Part shown: piece after piece, positions 48,480 through 60,587 of the stretch
Layout of the letters: every line of letters begins with the position of its first letter
Numbering within the stretch: position 1 is the stretch's first letter
Source of the DNA: Ischnura elegans
Lineage: Eukaryota; Arthropoda; Insecta; Odonata; Coenagrionidae
NCBI RefSeq assembly: GCF_921293095.1
Contig: NC_060254.1
Coordinates: forward strand, 105,300,917-105,364,916
Length of the DNA stretch: 64,000 bases
Direction of reading: 5' to 3'
Made by a program: the position numbers and the translations under genes
The notes under the pieces: generated by a model
What the model saw: only the letters and a program-made list of their open reading frames with translations
What the model was told of the DNA's origin: nothing
The model's database searches: none

Positions 48480-48740
48480 GTAAACTTCTCCCTCCGATTC
48501 TATTAAATAAGCTGACACTTCCACTTTCCGCTAGGTCCGCCATTGTGTTGTCGTGTTATTCTACTGCCTTGAGCTCAGACGTCTAGTTTATGATTAATAT
48601 CGTGTGTACTCCATGGCCTAGTTCTTGCTCGTGTTTTTCCTTGTGTCTACGAACGTGAATCAGGATTCCATCGGATCTGAGATCGGCACGAACCTTGTGG
48701 ACATCATGATGTGTTACGTGCACGGAGACTGACTTGGAAG
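48480..48740 (+). other. Possible first exon of a transcript in element A
   Basis: A GC-richer stretch after an AT-rich one ends in a consensus donor TTGGAAG|GTAAGTTTC (GT at 48,741). No long frame is present. The presumed partner exon is at 62,615. The transcription start is not known. Confidence 0.4.
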
Positions 48741-49186
48741 GTAAGTTTCAATGATGTTATGTGTACGATTCTTTATCCACTTGTTGATGAGAAAATCCAT
48801 TAATTATACTATTTTCCAAGCTGGTTAAGTTCATGCTTATCATTGAGTATCGGTAAATATTCGTGTAAAATATTTAGGTGGAGCACGTTTTGTAACGTGC
48901 CTTTGTTGTTGTTCATGTTTCATTTCATTCATTCATCGTATCCTTATAAATTTGCTGTTATCGCATTTTAAATTATCTCCGCTAATATACACACTATCTC
49001 GATCATATCTGGTACGTTTTCAAGCAGTCTTTTTATTATCTCGGGTTCACAAAACAGTTTTCCCTAAGATTATTGAAGTTTATGAACTTCTCCCCTGTTA
49101 AAAATTACCCATTAGTCCCCATTGAAAAAACCTATAGGGAATGATGTTCCCCATTAAATTTCAATGGGGAATATAATGTCCCTATG

Positions 49187-49446
49187 GGTTCTCAATGGGG
49201 AATGAATACCTCTTATGGGTTCTCAATGGGGAATGAATATCTCTTATGGGTTCTCAATGGGGAATGAATACCTCTTATGGGTTCTCAATGGGGAATGAAT
49301 ATCTCTTATGGGTTCTCAATGGGGAATGAATACCTCTTATGGGTTCTCAATGGGGAATGAATATCTCTTATGGGTTCTCAATGGGGAATGAATATCTCTT
49401 ATGGGTTCTCAATGGGGAATGAATATCTCTTATGGGTTTTCAATGG
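49187..49446 (+). repeat. Left subterminal array of element B, 31-bp tandem repeat
   Basis: Eight nearly identical 31-bp units run head to tail. Each contains TTCTCAATGGGGAATGAATA and CTCTTATGGG, with a C/T variant between. A ninth partial unit begins near 49,437. There are no spacers. Arrays like this are where CACTA transposases usually bind. Confidence 0.9.
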
Positions 49447-49814
49447 GGAATGCCAAGTCCCTATAGGTGTTAATGTAGGAGAAGATGAGGTTATAAGATT
49501 AGAGTTATCATAGGTCCATGATGGAAAAAAGAGATTTACTGTAAAGAAGAGAATGTTTCCTATTATGCTATTCTCCCCCAAGTTTCATATTAATGTATTA
49601 AGTTCATAACAAACAATAGCATTATGCAGCTTCAATGTTCTTCGTAATGAGGTTGCCACATTGCAACCAATTATCCATCATAAATAGGTAGTTAAGAAAT
49701 GGTGCTACAGAATTTATCCAAAGAAGAGCATTGTATTTTGGTGCATAAACATTATAACAGTTATGGATGATTATAAAATCAAAAATACATTTATACAAGA
49801 ATACAAAAACAATT

Positions 49815-52669
49815 TTACATATTTAAAAAAAAGTGTTTAAACGGAACAGAGCTTACATACTCCGATTCATCCACCTCAATATGAACTGCAACACATTTAA
49901 CAGAGGAAAATTGAGCGCAATACTTCCCTCCTCTACCAACTATAATTTTCAGATTATCCAGGCCACATATATTTACTGTTCGAAGAGGCTTGAGAACAAC
50001 ATAAAGGTCCATTTGTTCATCCCCCACAGCCACTATGTTGACAATTTTGGCAAATGAACCCTTGACCAGCTCAACATAGGAGTCATCCTTCTGGCCCAAG
50101 TCTCCATGCCCTTTGCTTGTATAACGAACCCCATCACGAATAACCCCCTTGTACTCCCTATATTGTACCATTTCTGGAAGGCCTTCACTAAATCCGACAT
50201 AATCGGTGCTAGGGCCAAAGACAACTTCACCTCCACGGCACCTTCTCCCACTGACACATACCATTTTGTCACTCAAGTTGCAAAAGGCAGCCACTTCATT
50301 TGAGATTCCTTCAGCATTCTCAGTAATGATATAACAGGCTCTATTAATGTATATACTTGTAACAACCTGGTGAGGGATTCCTTTCGTAGCCTTCAATATC
50401 CTTTTCAAATTTCCTATCTCAGACTCGAAAGGAAAAGCAGTGTGGGACCATAAGGGCCCCCACTTTCGTACACTATCAGCTAAGTGAGTAAGCTGATGTA
50501 CATTGTACGTCATCTCAAATTTCCATAATACTCTTCATGCTTTGCAACATATTCAGTTAGCATTAACTCCGCAGAATCTACATCATCTGTGTGAAGCTCA
50601 TCTCGAAGTAGAATGCTGATAGCACGCACAAGGAGCTTCCAATGTGACAAGTACTTTTTCAATAAAATTCCATTTAGAATTGGCACACTGAGGAATAGAA
50701 ACCAAATCTCAAAGTCCTTCGCTTTCATGTGCTTTCTGTTACTCAAGCACTTTGGCTGGCGTTTCAAAAAATGAGGTACATGCATTGAGGTAATGCGACT
50801 GTCGATTGTATTCAAGCTACTGGTTGAGCCAACATAATATTCCCTTTCAGTGTGGGTCAAGAAATTCTCAGTGCATCTCTTCACAACACCAAGCAAAATC
50901 TGATGCATATAGTCAGGAACAAAACCCCACACCATATCAAATGAAGATAAATTTAAAAGTGGAGAGATCGCCTGAATACCCATAACTTTTTCTCCAGAAT
51001 GAATAACTTGGTCATAGCAAAGGCTTAATCCTTCCTCAGTTCGGGGCTCAGGGTTGGCATCGCAATGAGTGTACTTAACCGTTCCGTTAACATATTCACC
51101 TTTTAGTGTGCACCAACTACAACAGTAATACCCATTTACTCCAGTAATACCCTGCAGTGGAGCACGTGCAACTGTGTCCACACAACAACACAATGTGACA
51201 AACCTCACAGTTTTCATCACCCCATCACATGGAACGTCAATTCCATCCCTATATAACTTATTCATTTCATTAACAAAAGAGTCCATGAAGACATCAAAAC
51301 GAGGTTTTTCCTTCCCATACCATAAACCTGCCAGAACCATATTTTTCCGACGCTGCTTACATTTCAGTTCATTTATCATGAGATAAATGGGTGTGACTGT
51401 TGTTCTATCCTTAAAAACTTGAGCACCATCAGCATTGAATGTCAATGACATCCAACTGGGAAACTGTTCATCTTCCCTTCGAATTTTCTTTCCATACAAT
51501 GAACCACTTTGTATATCAACCAAAATGTCACTTGGTGCAGCACTAGTTAAAAACATAAAATCATCCTTGCAACTTACCACAATTTCCTGCAATTGGGTTC
51601 TGACATCCAATGTGATAAATGTGTGATCATACCTGTACCCTTTAGTGGAGTTAAAAAATTCACAATTTATACAAGTTTCCAAATTTTCATCACCACTTTT
51701 ACCCAAATAATGACCACAAAATTCACAAGTGAAATGCATGGTCATTGAAAAATTGGAATTGAAAAGGCTTTTGAACATGTACTCAGTAGCAGGAAAAACA
51801 CTAGTGCCCATGATCACATTCAGCATTTTCATTAAATCACAAGAGGCCGTCAGTGATAAACAATGCTTATTTACAAGAGATAAAACCAAAAGGATAATTT
51901 CAGAAACTGAGACGGCTACATTTAACTGAATAGAAGAAGTTGAGTGTAAGAAATTTTTAAGCCTGGAAAATGGTGATATTACCTCACTGTCACAAGAACT
52001 GCTTGAATTTTCACTGAGTAACTCATCATCGAATGCACGTACACTATCAGAAAAATTCAGAGAACTTGCCTCAGAGGAATTTTCTAAATGTTCACCAGGA
52101 AATTCGTCACCAGGTGCACTCACATTGTCAGAAAAATCCACAGGGTTCATCTCATAGAAATTGCCTGAATCATTGAGAGAGCTGCTATCACAGAAATCAC
52201 TTTCATTAAAATCGCCGTCAGCCTTCTCCTGTTCACATGCAACATCATCGTCAGCAAGCTCTCCTCCAGAACTATAGTTCAAATTCGCTGGACTGTATGG
52301 CTGAAAGAATATATAACGTACTCACTTTAATGCTAATAGTACTTGAGTTGGTAACAATTGATTATAAAGATAACGAAAAAAATTGGTAGCAGGCACCCAT
52401 AAAACATATTTCCCTCTAAATTCAACTACAGTACTATACTCAACTATACAATTATATTCAATTAACTGAAGTGAACGCACATAATAGGGAGAAAGGATTT
52501 GTACCTGTTCATCATCTCGCTGAGGGTCGTAATTCAGCCACACCTGATTTGATGCACACCATTCCTCTCTCGTTTCCGTTTTCACGGAACTTCGCCTAAT
52601 TTTCAGATTAAGCTGCCTTCCTACATTTGAATTAGGGTCAAGGTACCTCTTATAAGGTTGTCTAGACAT
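49815..52669 (-). pseudogene. tnp2-like (EnSpm/CACTA) transposase, two exons, one frame break
   Basis: Exon 1 (52,669-52,505, 55 codons, MSRQPYKRYLDPN...) ends at donor CAG|GTACAA. Exon 2 starts at 52,300 after TTCTTTCAG in the same phase and runs 596 codons. It has an acidic, serine-rich N-part and a zinc-ribbon-like CEFCGHYLG...CINCEF. The catalytic region has SWMSLTFNADGAQVFKD (first Asp), CCVDTVARAPLQGITGVNG with CSWC after it, and WGFVPDYMHQILLGVVKRC. Near 50,510 the frame stops (TGA), and MTYNVHQLTHLADSV begins at an overlapping ATG one frame over, running 232 codons to 49,815 with the DUF4218-like tail WSHTAFPFESEIGNLKRILK. Related proteins have both parts in one chain, so one base has probably been lost. 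Full length would be about 880 residues. This is the presumed mover of B. Confidence 0.85.
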
Positions 52670-52927
52670 GGCAAGGTAGCTTAATAACCCAGATTTCACA
52701 CGTTACGCAATCCACAAGCACAATTTGGCGATTTGGCTTCGCGTCATTTGGTTTCGCTTGGACCCTTGGACGTTGTTTTCTAGGGTGCGCGCGCACGAAT
52801 ATGACGACCCCTTGTGCGCGCATGGTGGAAGCGTGGTGGCGTGGTATAACTGTAGGTAATCAACTGTAACGGTACATCGTTTGAGCTTGTTGGTTGTAGT
52901 TAAGGCGCAGATTATAATTTTTACGAG
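52670..52927. promoter_or_regulatory. Divergent promoter region of element B
   Basis: 258 bp separate the two start codons. It is GC-richer than its surroundings, with GCGCGCG and TTGTGCGCGC near 52,785-52,825 and no TATA box at a usual distance. It must serve both genes, so their expression is likely coupled. Function is inferred from position. Confidence 0.5.
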
Positions 52928-55900
52928 ATGGAAAACAGTAAAGAATTTTGGGCTTATGTCTTTTTTAAACTAGACAAAAAGTACAAAGTGGTGCCTCACA
53001 CGCACATTAAAAATTTTTTTCCGAAAACGGAAAGTGATTTCGATAAGGCGAGGGAATATGAGATTAGGTGGCGAGAGTACGACCAATGTGACGGGAAGCC
53101 TAGTGATGCCTCCGATACTGACGATGAGGATTACTGGAGAGGGCAAATCCTGCACCTTAGCTGCAGTAGGAATCAGCTATTGGAATGGCTGAGTCAAAAC
53201 CGAGGAAAGAGGATGCTAGTACACCCGGTAAAAACTACGTTGGAGGACATTTCTCGTCCCGCTAAAAGTGATGTGTCTGGGAAAGCAAAGAGCAAGGAGT
53301 GTACAAATGTAAGTACAAATTACACACATGAACTTCTGTTATGTTGGAAAGTGGAAGTCTGATCACTTTCTTAATAATTCCAAACATTTTATTATCATTC
53401 ATAACTATTTCTGACCATTTGTTTCTAGCAATTGTTTCCCTGGAAAATAAAAGTATGTTTATATTTGTTAATTTTAAAATTAAGGTAACTTCAGTCTTTT
53501 GACATGATTATCTGTGACTTTAATAGGCGAAAAAGGCTGCTTCACAGGAGAGCAGAAAGAGGAATTGGCTGAAAGCAATGGACGAGAAAGAAAAGGGCCA
53601 ACAATCCATTGCGGTCGAGAGTTATAAAGATGATTCTGCCGAGACCATTGGTAGGTTACGAAAAAAATTGAGTTCTGCGAAAGTAGATTTGCTCAAGAAG
53701 AATGCGGAAATTGAGCAACTGAAGCAGAAGAATCTAGAGTCCTTGATGCTGATCAAGGCTCTAACCAGGGAAAACTTGGAGTTGAGAAATGTTAGATATT
53801 TAGGTAGGTATTAAATTTATTTGCTACTACTCATGATATTGAATTATATTTATTTGTTAGTTATGTGGAGCTCATAAAAATTTTGTTTCCCCCTGGAGAA
53901 AGTGATGAGCAAAATCCCCAAAGGAATGCAAGAAAAGACCTGAGCAAGGTCTGGGGAGAAGGTGGTATGTATGATCTTTTTGCTTGGAATTACTTATATG
54001 AGGCCTTGATGGGTTTTTCAATTGTTGTTCACACCATTCCGCCAGATTTGAACTGCAACCCTAGTAAAGGAAAGGAACCAGGAGAGACAGCAGCTGCTGG
54101 CATTGTGGACTCTCCTACTCGATCACAAGGGGAGCCACTGCTGGCTTCAAGTGCTTCTGCAGAACCCCCGGAGAAAGTAGCAGCGGTTGCTGCTGAGCCA
54201 CATGGTATGTTAGTATGTGCAATGAATATGCGTAATGATATCATATAATACCTATGTTAGTATGCAGTACGGTAATGTTAATTCATTTTCCAGGCACTAA
54301 TGATGTGCAACAGTGGCCTCCATTCCTGCAGGAAAATGATGGCATGGTAAGTAAAATTCAGTGCTCTTTTATTGGTGAAATAAGTGGCAGCTATTTTCTT
54401 TTTTGCATCGTTTAAATACCATGGAGTGTTCTTATCCCTCGAGGGGAGCCTGGATACAAGATTTTGCCAGTTATCTTTACTCGCCTCTGAAGTTGTGTGT
54501 TTACTAAAGTTAGCATTGGAGAGGTGACTTCAGAGCAAGTGCTTGACATGCATTCACTCAGCGCAAACAATGATATGGAATATTTAACCCTTACTTTTCC
54601 ACTTCAAGTTTTCTTAGTCAGTTACAGGTGTGTGCTTTGTGCAATTGCAATGAAAACCTTGATAAAGTTTTGATTATTTTGTAATAAGGAATAGTGCATA
54701 ATTTGAATAATATATGCATGATTATGGAATTTGAATGGGAGGTGGACTGTATTATGGAGATGCTGGTATTCAAAAAAATTATTTTCTTTAGTTAAAAGCT
54801 ATCGCCATCTAACAATGAAACTTCAAATTATTCAAGGAAAAGTTGCACTCTGTAGATTTGAATATTTAAGTCTATTCCTAAAATTGACTCCATGTACCAT
54901 CACTTTTAAACTTTACGCTGACTGGCAATTAACATACTGATGGTGTTGCAATTTTATTTAGATCCATGTTGGTTATGGTGTATGGATCACATGTAAGGCC
55001 TGGGGAGTTTGCAAGGCTAGACCGGTGCTTAGCAAGAAAGGTGAAGATCCAGAGATAAAATACTGTAAGAACGTGTGCTATGCTGTCGTCGGTGACAAGA
55101 TAATGGAAAGGAGCATAACTGGCAACACAGCTCCAAAATTCAAGGGCATCAATGAGCCGAAGCAGCAGTTGACTCCTGAAAAATACAAGGCTATATATGG
55201 TAAGTCATGATTTAAAAATTTTTAAACTTCAAACAAATTGGTCTTCTCTTACTGTAAAAATGTCAAATTTTTACCCGCTGGACATATCACTGTAGATGTT
55301 TTTTAATTTGACCATAGTGTTATTCTTTTGTGGTAGTACTTATTTCCTAATGACTTCTTTCATAGAATTGAGGAGACAGGGGAGGAAGGGGGGCATTACT
55401 CTTGGTAGAGGCATGGTTTGCACTTGCCCCCAATTTTTAGGGCAAGTGTAAATGCTGGCAAAGATTCATGTTATTTGTTCCAGAGAGGATACCATTGAAT
55501 TGAGGATACCATTGCGTGCAAAATAGTCACTTGATAGACCATGTATTTCGTAACCAGAATATAGAATGTTACTAAAATTGATGTCAATTCAATGCTATTG
55601 AAATGTCAACTATTTATGTTAGGGGTTCCACTTACCCCCATATTCCTTACGCAGTTAATGGGCAAATGTAAATATTTATAAAAAAATAACCTGTTTGCTG
55701 AGCACAGCATAGATTCTAAATGTTAGGAAGTTGAGCCTAGCATTTTGTTTGCCACGTTGACGCATGCACATAAATATGAATGTGTTAGGGTGGGAGTGCA
55801 TAACTATGCATGCATGATGCCATGTATAAATGTAATAAATAGGTGGATTTCCTGCATGATAGGTGCATAGCAAATGGTATAAAATTGTCTTCATTACTAA

Positions 55901-56248
55901 TATTCCATGTTTATTTGCAGGGATAATGGCCCACACAGCACACGGACACCTTTCGGACATCCGGTGATTGTCCGCCAAGTGGCCTATGGACGTCCTACGG
56001 ACGTGCGAATTCATGCCAAAGTATGTCCGCTGCAAGTCCGCATGTCAGTAAAAAAGATGGCCTACGGACGTCCTGAAAGTGTCCGCTCCGGACACCTTCA
56101 GGACACGTTTAGGTTAGGATTGCATTTTGTTCGATACAAATAAATAATAGGTCCAGACAAGAATTTAAATAAATAAGGCATCAATTCCATGCACAATATT
56201 TATTTGGCTTCTTAAAATAATACAATGCAAGAAACTACATACATATTA

Positions 56249-56352
56249 TTAAATTTTCTTCTTCCCCTGCAACCGCTCCTTGGCGTGCCTTAGCCAGTTT
56301 TGGATGGCAATCTCCACATCTTTTTCAGCGGTCATGCTCTCCTGCACTGCTC
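56249..56352 (-). CDS. Terminal exon of a gene in element C, unknown short helical motif
   Basis: The acceptor TTATTACAG precedes GAGCAGTG, and 34 codons end in TAA at 56,249. It reads QESMTAEKDVEIAIQNWLRH followed by AKERLQGKKK. The WLxHAKxR motif is repeated in the exon at 57,712-57,812. Both exons start in the same phase. The basic, amphipathic end might bind nucleic acid, but no family was recognised. Confidence 0.5.
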
Positions 56353-57711
56353 CTGTAATAATGAAGTATATAAACATTTCATTGTAGCAAGAAATTGTAT
56401 CTTGTACGTAACAAGCAGATTACATAAGACAGGACGCTACAGTCTTATTAGTCACGTGTTTAACATTCTTAAGGTTTCAAAATTAGGAAACCTGTCCATT
56501 ACAGGCTGAATACATTTTACAAACTTTTCTTTGACTTTTTCTTGTTCTTAAATAAGAAAAGATTTTGAGTAAAAATATTATTATGTTAGTAATGTATATA
56601 TTATGATTAAGAACATTTTTCATAGAACAATTGTTGCACTAGATTTTAATCCCAAATATGAGAAGACTGTTTGCCTGTTAGACCCTGGTGCACCATCTAG
56701 CAAAAAATTCTTTGATCCATCCTTGCCAGACAGCTAAGTAGAGGTCTCGAAAAAGATATTGGAAAAAGCATTCAAATGGAGGATAATATTTCTGAACTAT
56801 AGGTCTCTGCTTGAAGATTATGACTACACTAGAGTGAATTGTGGAGGTAAAGAAAAGTGTTACAAAAGCTGGAGCTAAGGAAGACTAATGCAGAAGAGCT
56901 GAATATGATATAGGAGTAAAGGAAACTAGAAAATTTAAAGGAGGAAGTTTAAGTGGACTAGATCTCTTGGGATTAGTGTGAAAACAGCCACACTGATTTG
57001 GCACACAAACCACTTAGCTGCATTGGCCGAGATGCAACTTAAAAAATTAGAAACTTTGAAAAACTTGCTGTAGTTAAAGGCCATTCCATGATTTAGATCT
57101 CCGAATTCTTCCAATCTTAATAATTAAAATAGATCTTCTAATGTAGTCTGGTATCGAGGCAAAAGTGACAACCTAGCTCACTGGCAATATTCACATTTCG
57201 ACAGAGACATAACAGGGGAATAGCAGCTAAGGCCTGCTGTGAGCTACTGAAATTTCTATAGCTCCTACAATAACACCTACTTCAAAACATCTTAGTTAGC
57301 TAGAGCTACTAGAAAATAGTAGCTTCTGTAGTACTGTGCAACTACCATCCCTGTTGAATAAGTTATCCCATTCTTAAGTTCTACAGGTGTTATACATCGA
57401 ACTTTTATAGAGCATGAGATCCTTTTCAACCATGTTTTTGGTAATTATACCTCCCATATGCAGAACACAAATTTTTTTCAAATGTTTTAATTACTTGGTA
57501 GTGGAATCTGCATCTGAAAATAATACATAACAATACTATTTTCTCTACCTTTAGCATGGAAGGGTGAACCTTGTATTACAAGATGTTTAATAATTATTTA
57601 AATTTACTTTATATGAGCTCCCTTAACAGGAGCAACTTGCCAAAAAAGTATCCAGACCAAAATTATTCCTCCTTGCCCAAACCTATATAATAATCAAACG
57701 AATACTTACAC

Positions 57712-57812
57712 CTCTCTCTCTCATGCCTTGCTTTAGCATGTTCCAGCCAGCTCTTCACTGTAACTTCCACACTATAATTGGTGGCTGTATCGTCCTGGTT
57801 CAGTGCAACATC
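57712..57812 (-). CDS. Homologous exon in element C
   Basis: The acceptor CTTTACAG precedes ATGTTGC. The frame reads DTATNYSVEVTVKSWLEHAK and then ARHERER, up to a donor GT|GTAAGT or AG|GTGTAAGT. It is clearly related to the exon at 56,249-56,352. Joining it directly to that exon gives a stop or a frame change, so the two may be alternative last or internal exons rather than neighbours. Confidence 0.45.
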
Positions 57813-60587
57813 TGTAAAGAATGAAGACAAATAAGTATACAGACAATTATAAGAAGAGAGACATACAAACTTATAAATAGAGATAGGAACTAAATAAAAA
57901 TACAGATAAGCTATTTTTATTCAACTCCACTACATGAAAGCTATAGTCAGTAAATGCCTCCAGGTAAATATATCAGGTTCACGATACTCTACACCAAAAT
58001 GTGTACCGATGGCTGTACGAAAAGATGCACAAGTTCTATTTTCTGGGTATAAGATTTCATGCAGCAGTTTGAGCAAATAAATGAACCATGAAACATAGCC
58101 GTAAGGTTTGTTTACATAATATATCACTTACAATTAGACCTTGTTTAGATTCATCCCGAGTTTCTTACAGTCGTCCTATAGTTTCCACTAAATTAAATGC
58201 ATGGATGACTAATAGCACAGTTACTTAGTTTGTAGTTAAATTAGTTTATAGTTTAGTAGGTTAGCAAAGTTTGGCAGAAAAAATATATTAAACGCAATAA
58301 AGTTACGTCGGCATTGTAATTTTTTAATCCCTAAGCCTTATCTTTACTGACATAATAGATCATTTATTTATTTAGGACCTAAAATTTTTAATTATTAACC
58401 TAGTTCCATCAAACAGATAAAGAGTATTACAACTTTTTGTAAAAAGGCTAAACATTGGTGGTTATCCTATCATAACATTAATGTTCTTTTTCGATGCGTG
58501 CGTGAATATACATATCGAAAGAAATCACACGGTGTAGTCCGATTTCAAAGAATTAATAATTTACGTGAAACCTATTAATCATACATGCGTGTTGCAAAAT
58601 CCCCCGTTACACGTAAATACAATTCCTAGTTATATTTATTGCCAAGAACCCTACTTGATTTGATTTAGGAACGGAACCAAACGGACCGTTTGGACTTCAA
58701 AACAAATTCAGCCGTAGCCTACGTTATCAAAACAACAGGTTCTATTTTATACGCTAGCACTTACATTATTTCCTATACGTTCTCGCGTACAGAGACTATA
58801 GTACAAGAACTTCCACTTTACATTATATCATGTAAACAAGGAACAAAAGCGAAAATTTCACCATGAACAACGGAAAAAGACGCTACCTTTCGTTGCCAAG
58901 TAACGGTTATACCCAGACGGTCATGTTGTTCCAAGCAGAGCCATATTTTTCCTCGAGATGTTACAGGCTGAGTTATAAGAAATATAAGGAGCATGCGGAA
59001 ACACTATACTGCCGCCAGTGAACGCCAAGAAAAATTATTTAGATGTCACATCAAACTTACTTGGAATTCGGCTGCGTCTTTGTAACCGCCAAACCACCAT
59101 GCTGTCTCCAGTATTCCGTTCCGGTTCCTCTGTTGGAAAGGAGGAACGGAGGAATGTGGAGAACCATGGGAAAACACCTTCCTGTATCGCGGAGTAGCGG
59201 TAGATTCAAAATTCGTTCGCCACCAAAAAAACTAGAATTTCAATATAAAGTAAAGGTACGGCAGTACTTACCTTCTATTGCCTATCCTTAAATTGGACAA
59301 TTACAATGTCTAATCTGGGAATAAGGCCATCGATGCCGTGATAATTTTAGGAGAATTCTTACCATTAAAAATTAAAATAAATTTAAAGCGTTATATGTTT
59401 CATTAAAATACTTTCCAATCAATCGCCTCTGAGATTTTTTAATCCCTAGAGAGTAAATATTAATTAATCAATAAGTTGAAAGAGTTCATTTAACCTGTAT
59501 GAATGGAATGTCCCCGAGACGGCTACGCGACGTTCGCAGGACATTGGTACATAATATAAAATTTCAGTAAAAATCGATAAATTCCATTATTCCTGTTGTT
59601 AATTTTTGTAAAAGTTGCTAAATTTGTTTAAATTTAAGTAATTTTTATAATCATGAAAGAGTACGGGTTTATTGTTCATCCAACGCTTCTCAATCGTACA
59701 ACATGCGGAAATTTTTAATTTTTTGAAAGTTGCTAAAATTGTTGCTAAATTTGTTTAAACTTTAAAAATTGTTATAAATAATGTAGAGAGTCATAAGTTC
59801 GTTCAATTATTGTTGTTTAACCCGTAAGGCATGTAGAAATTTTTAACGCTCGTAAATGTTACTTAAATTGTTGCTAACTTTGTTTAAACTTAATTAATTG
59901 TTATAAACAATATAAAACTTAAAAATAGCGTACATTTGTAGTTCTTAAACTATAGAAGCGGTAAAAATGTCAAATTTTTTTTTTCGTTAAATAGTTTATA
60001 ATTTCCTCCCAGAGTCAACACTCCAACAAGAGGATTACATTTGGTTACCTAAAATAATCCTCAAAATATCTCTTCCTCCACGAAAAATTTCCTCTTCCTC
60101 GATCGGGAGGAAGTATTCTGGCTTCAGAAACGAGAGAGAGTTTTTTTTCTTTCTCCCTTCTCCTATACTCCCTACTCGGAGGAGGATCTCGAGACTTTCT
60201 CTCGGAGTTCCTCCTTGAGGAGGTGAGTGTTTTAAGAGGAAACCAAAACTCCCAAACCCTGCATAATGGGACACTAGCTGGACGTCCGCTGGACATCCGA
60301 GATAGGACAGTGTGCGGACGGATGGCCAGGACAGCCGGCGGATGTCCTCTGGCTGTCCTGAAAATCCGCGGACACTGAGAGGACGCGACGGACGCGCAGC
60401 GGACGTCCTCTGGCAAAGATGTGCTGTGTGGGGGAGAGAGCTTGGAGTCAGGATGACATCCTGAAAAAGGAGATATCTGCAAGACTTAAGCATGTTATCA
60501 CTAAGGCATTTGCCACCAAGAGTTGCGACATGGCGAAATACCGAAGGAAGAAGCAACTGAAAAGTAACGTATAATGTAAAGCGTAGC

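Larger units (their letters stand above)
55930..60432. mobile_element. Element C: CACTA-like transposon in the last BEN exon
   Basis: The ends are CCCACACAGCACA, perfect over 13 bp on both sides, with the 2-bp duplication GG (55,928-55,929 and 60,433-60,434). Subterminal arrays at 55,940-56,120 and 60,270-60,415 are full of GGAC motifs, including the palindrome GGACGTCC. The 4.5-kb interior has minus-strand exons at 56,249-56,352 and 57,712-57,812 and possible minus-strand donors at 59,272 and near 59,060. No transposase was found, so it is probably non-autonomous. It inserted after B because it lies within B's gene. Confidence 0.85.
52928..60574 (+). pseudogene. BEN-domain-like protein gene of element B, last exon split by element C
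   Basis: The six exons are 52,928-53,308; 53,527-53,807; 53,861-54,204; 54,294-54,346; 54,962-55,199; and 55,921-55,929 joined to 60,435-60,574. All splice phases agree, and the sum without C is 1,446 bases, that is 481 residues and a stop at 60,572. Exon 1 has an acidic stretch (SDASDTDDEDYW) after KVVPHTHIKNFFPKTE. Exon 2 is a coiled coil (ETIGRLRKKLSSAKVDLLKK...). Exon 3 is rich in Ala/Pro/Ser. Exons 5-6 form the BEN-like domain, with HVGYGVWI, KYCKNVCYAVVGDKIMERSI, QQLTPEKYKAIYG and a basic C-terminus. BEN domains bind DNA and chromatin partners. It is probably an accessory DNA-binding or regulatory protein of the transposon. C cuts the message just before the end of the domain. Confidence 0.82.

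Noticed and set aside
49187-49446. CRISPR-like array
   Set aside because: The 31-bp units follow each other without spacers and lie inside the end of a transposon in a eukaryotic genome.
52970-53155. Minus-strand frame over BEN exon 1
   Set aside because: Shadow of a spliced gene whose six phases agree.
57213-57354. Small element with AACAGGG ends and AGCTAC repeats
   Set aside because: The ends match only partly and no target duplication could be found.
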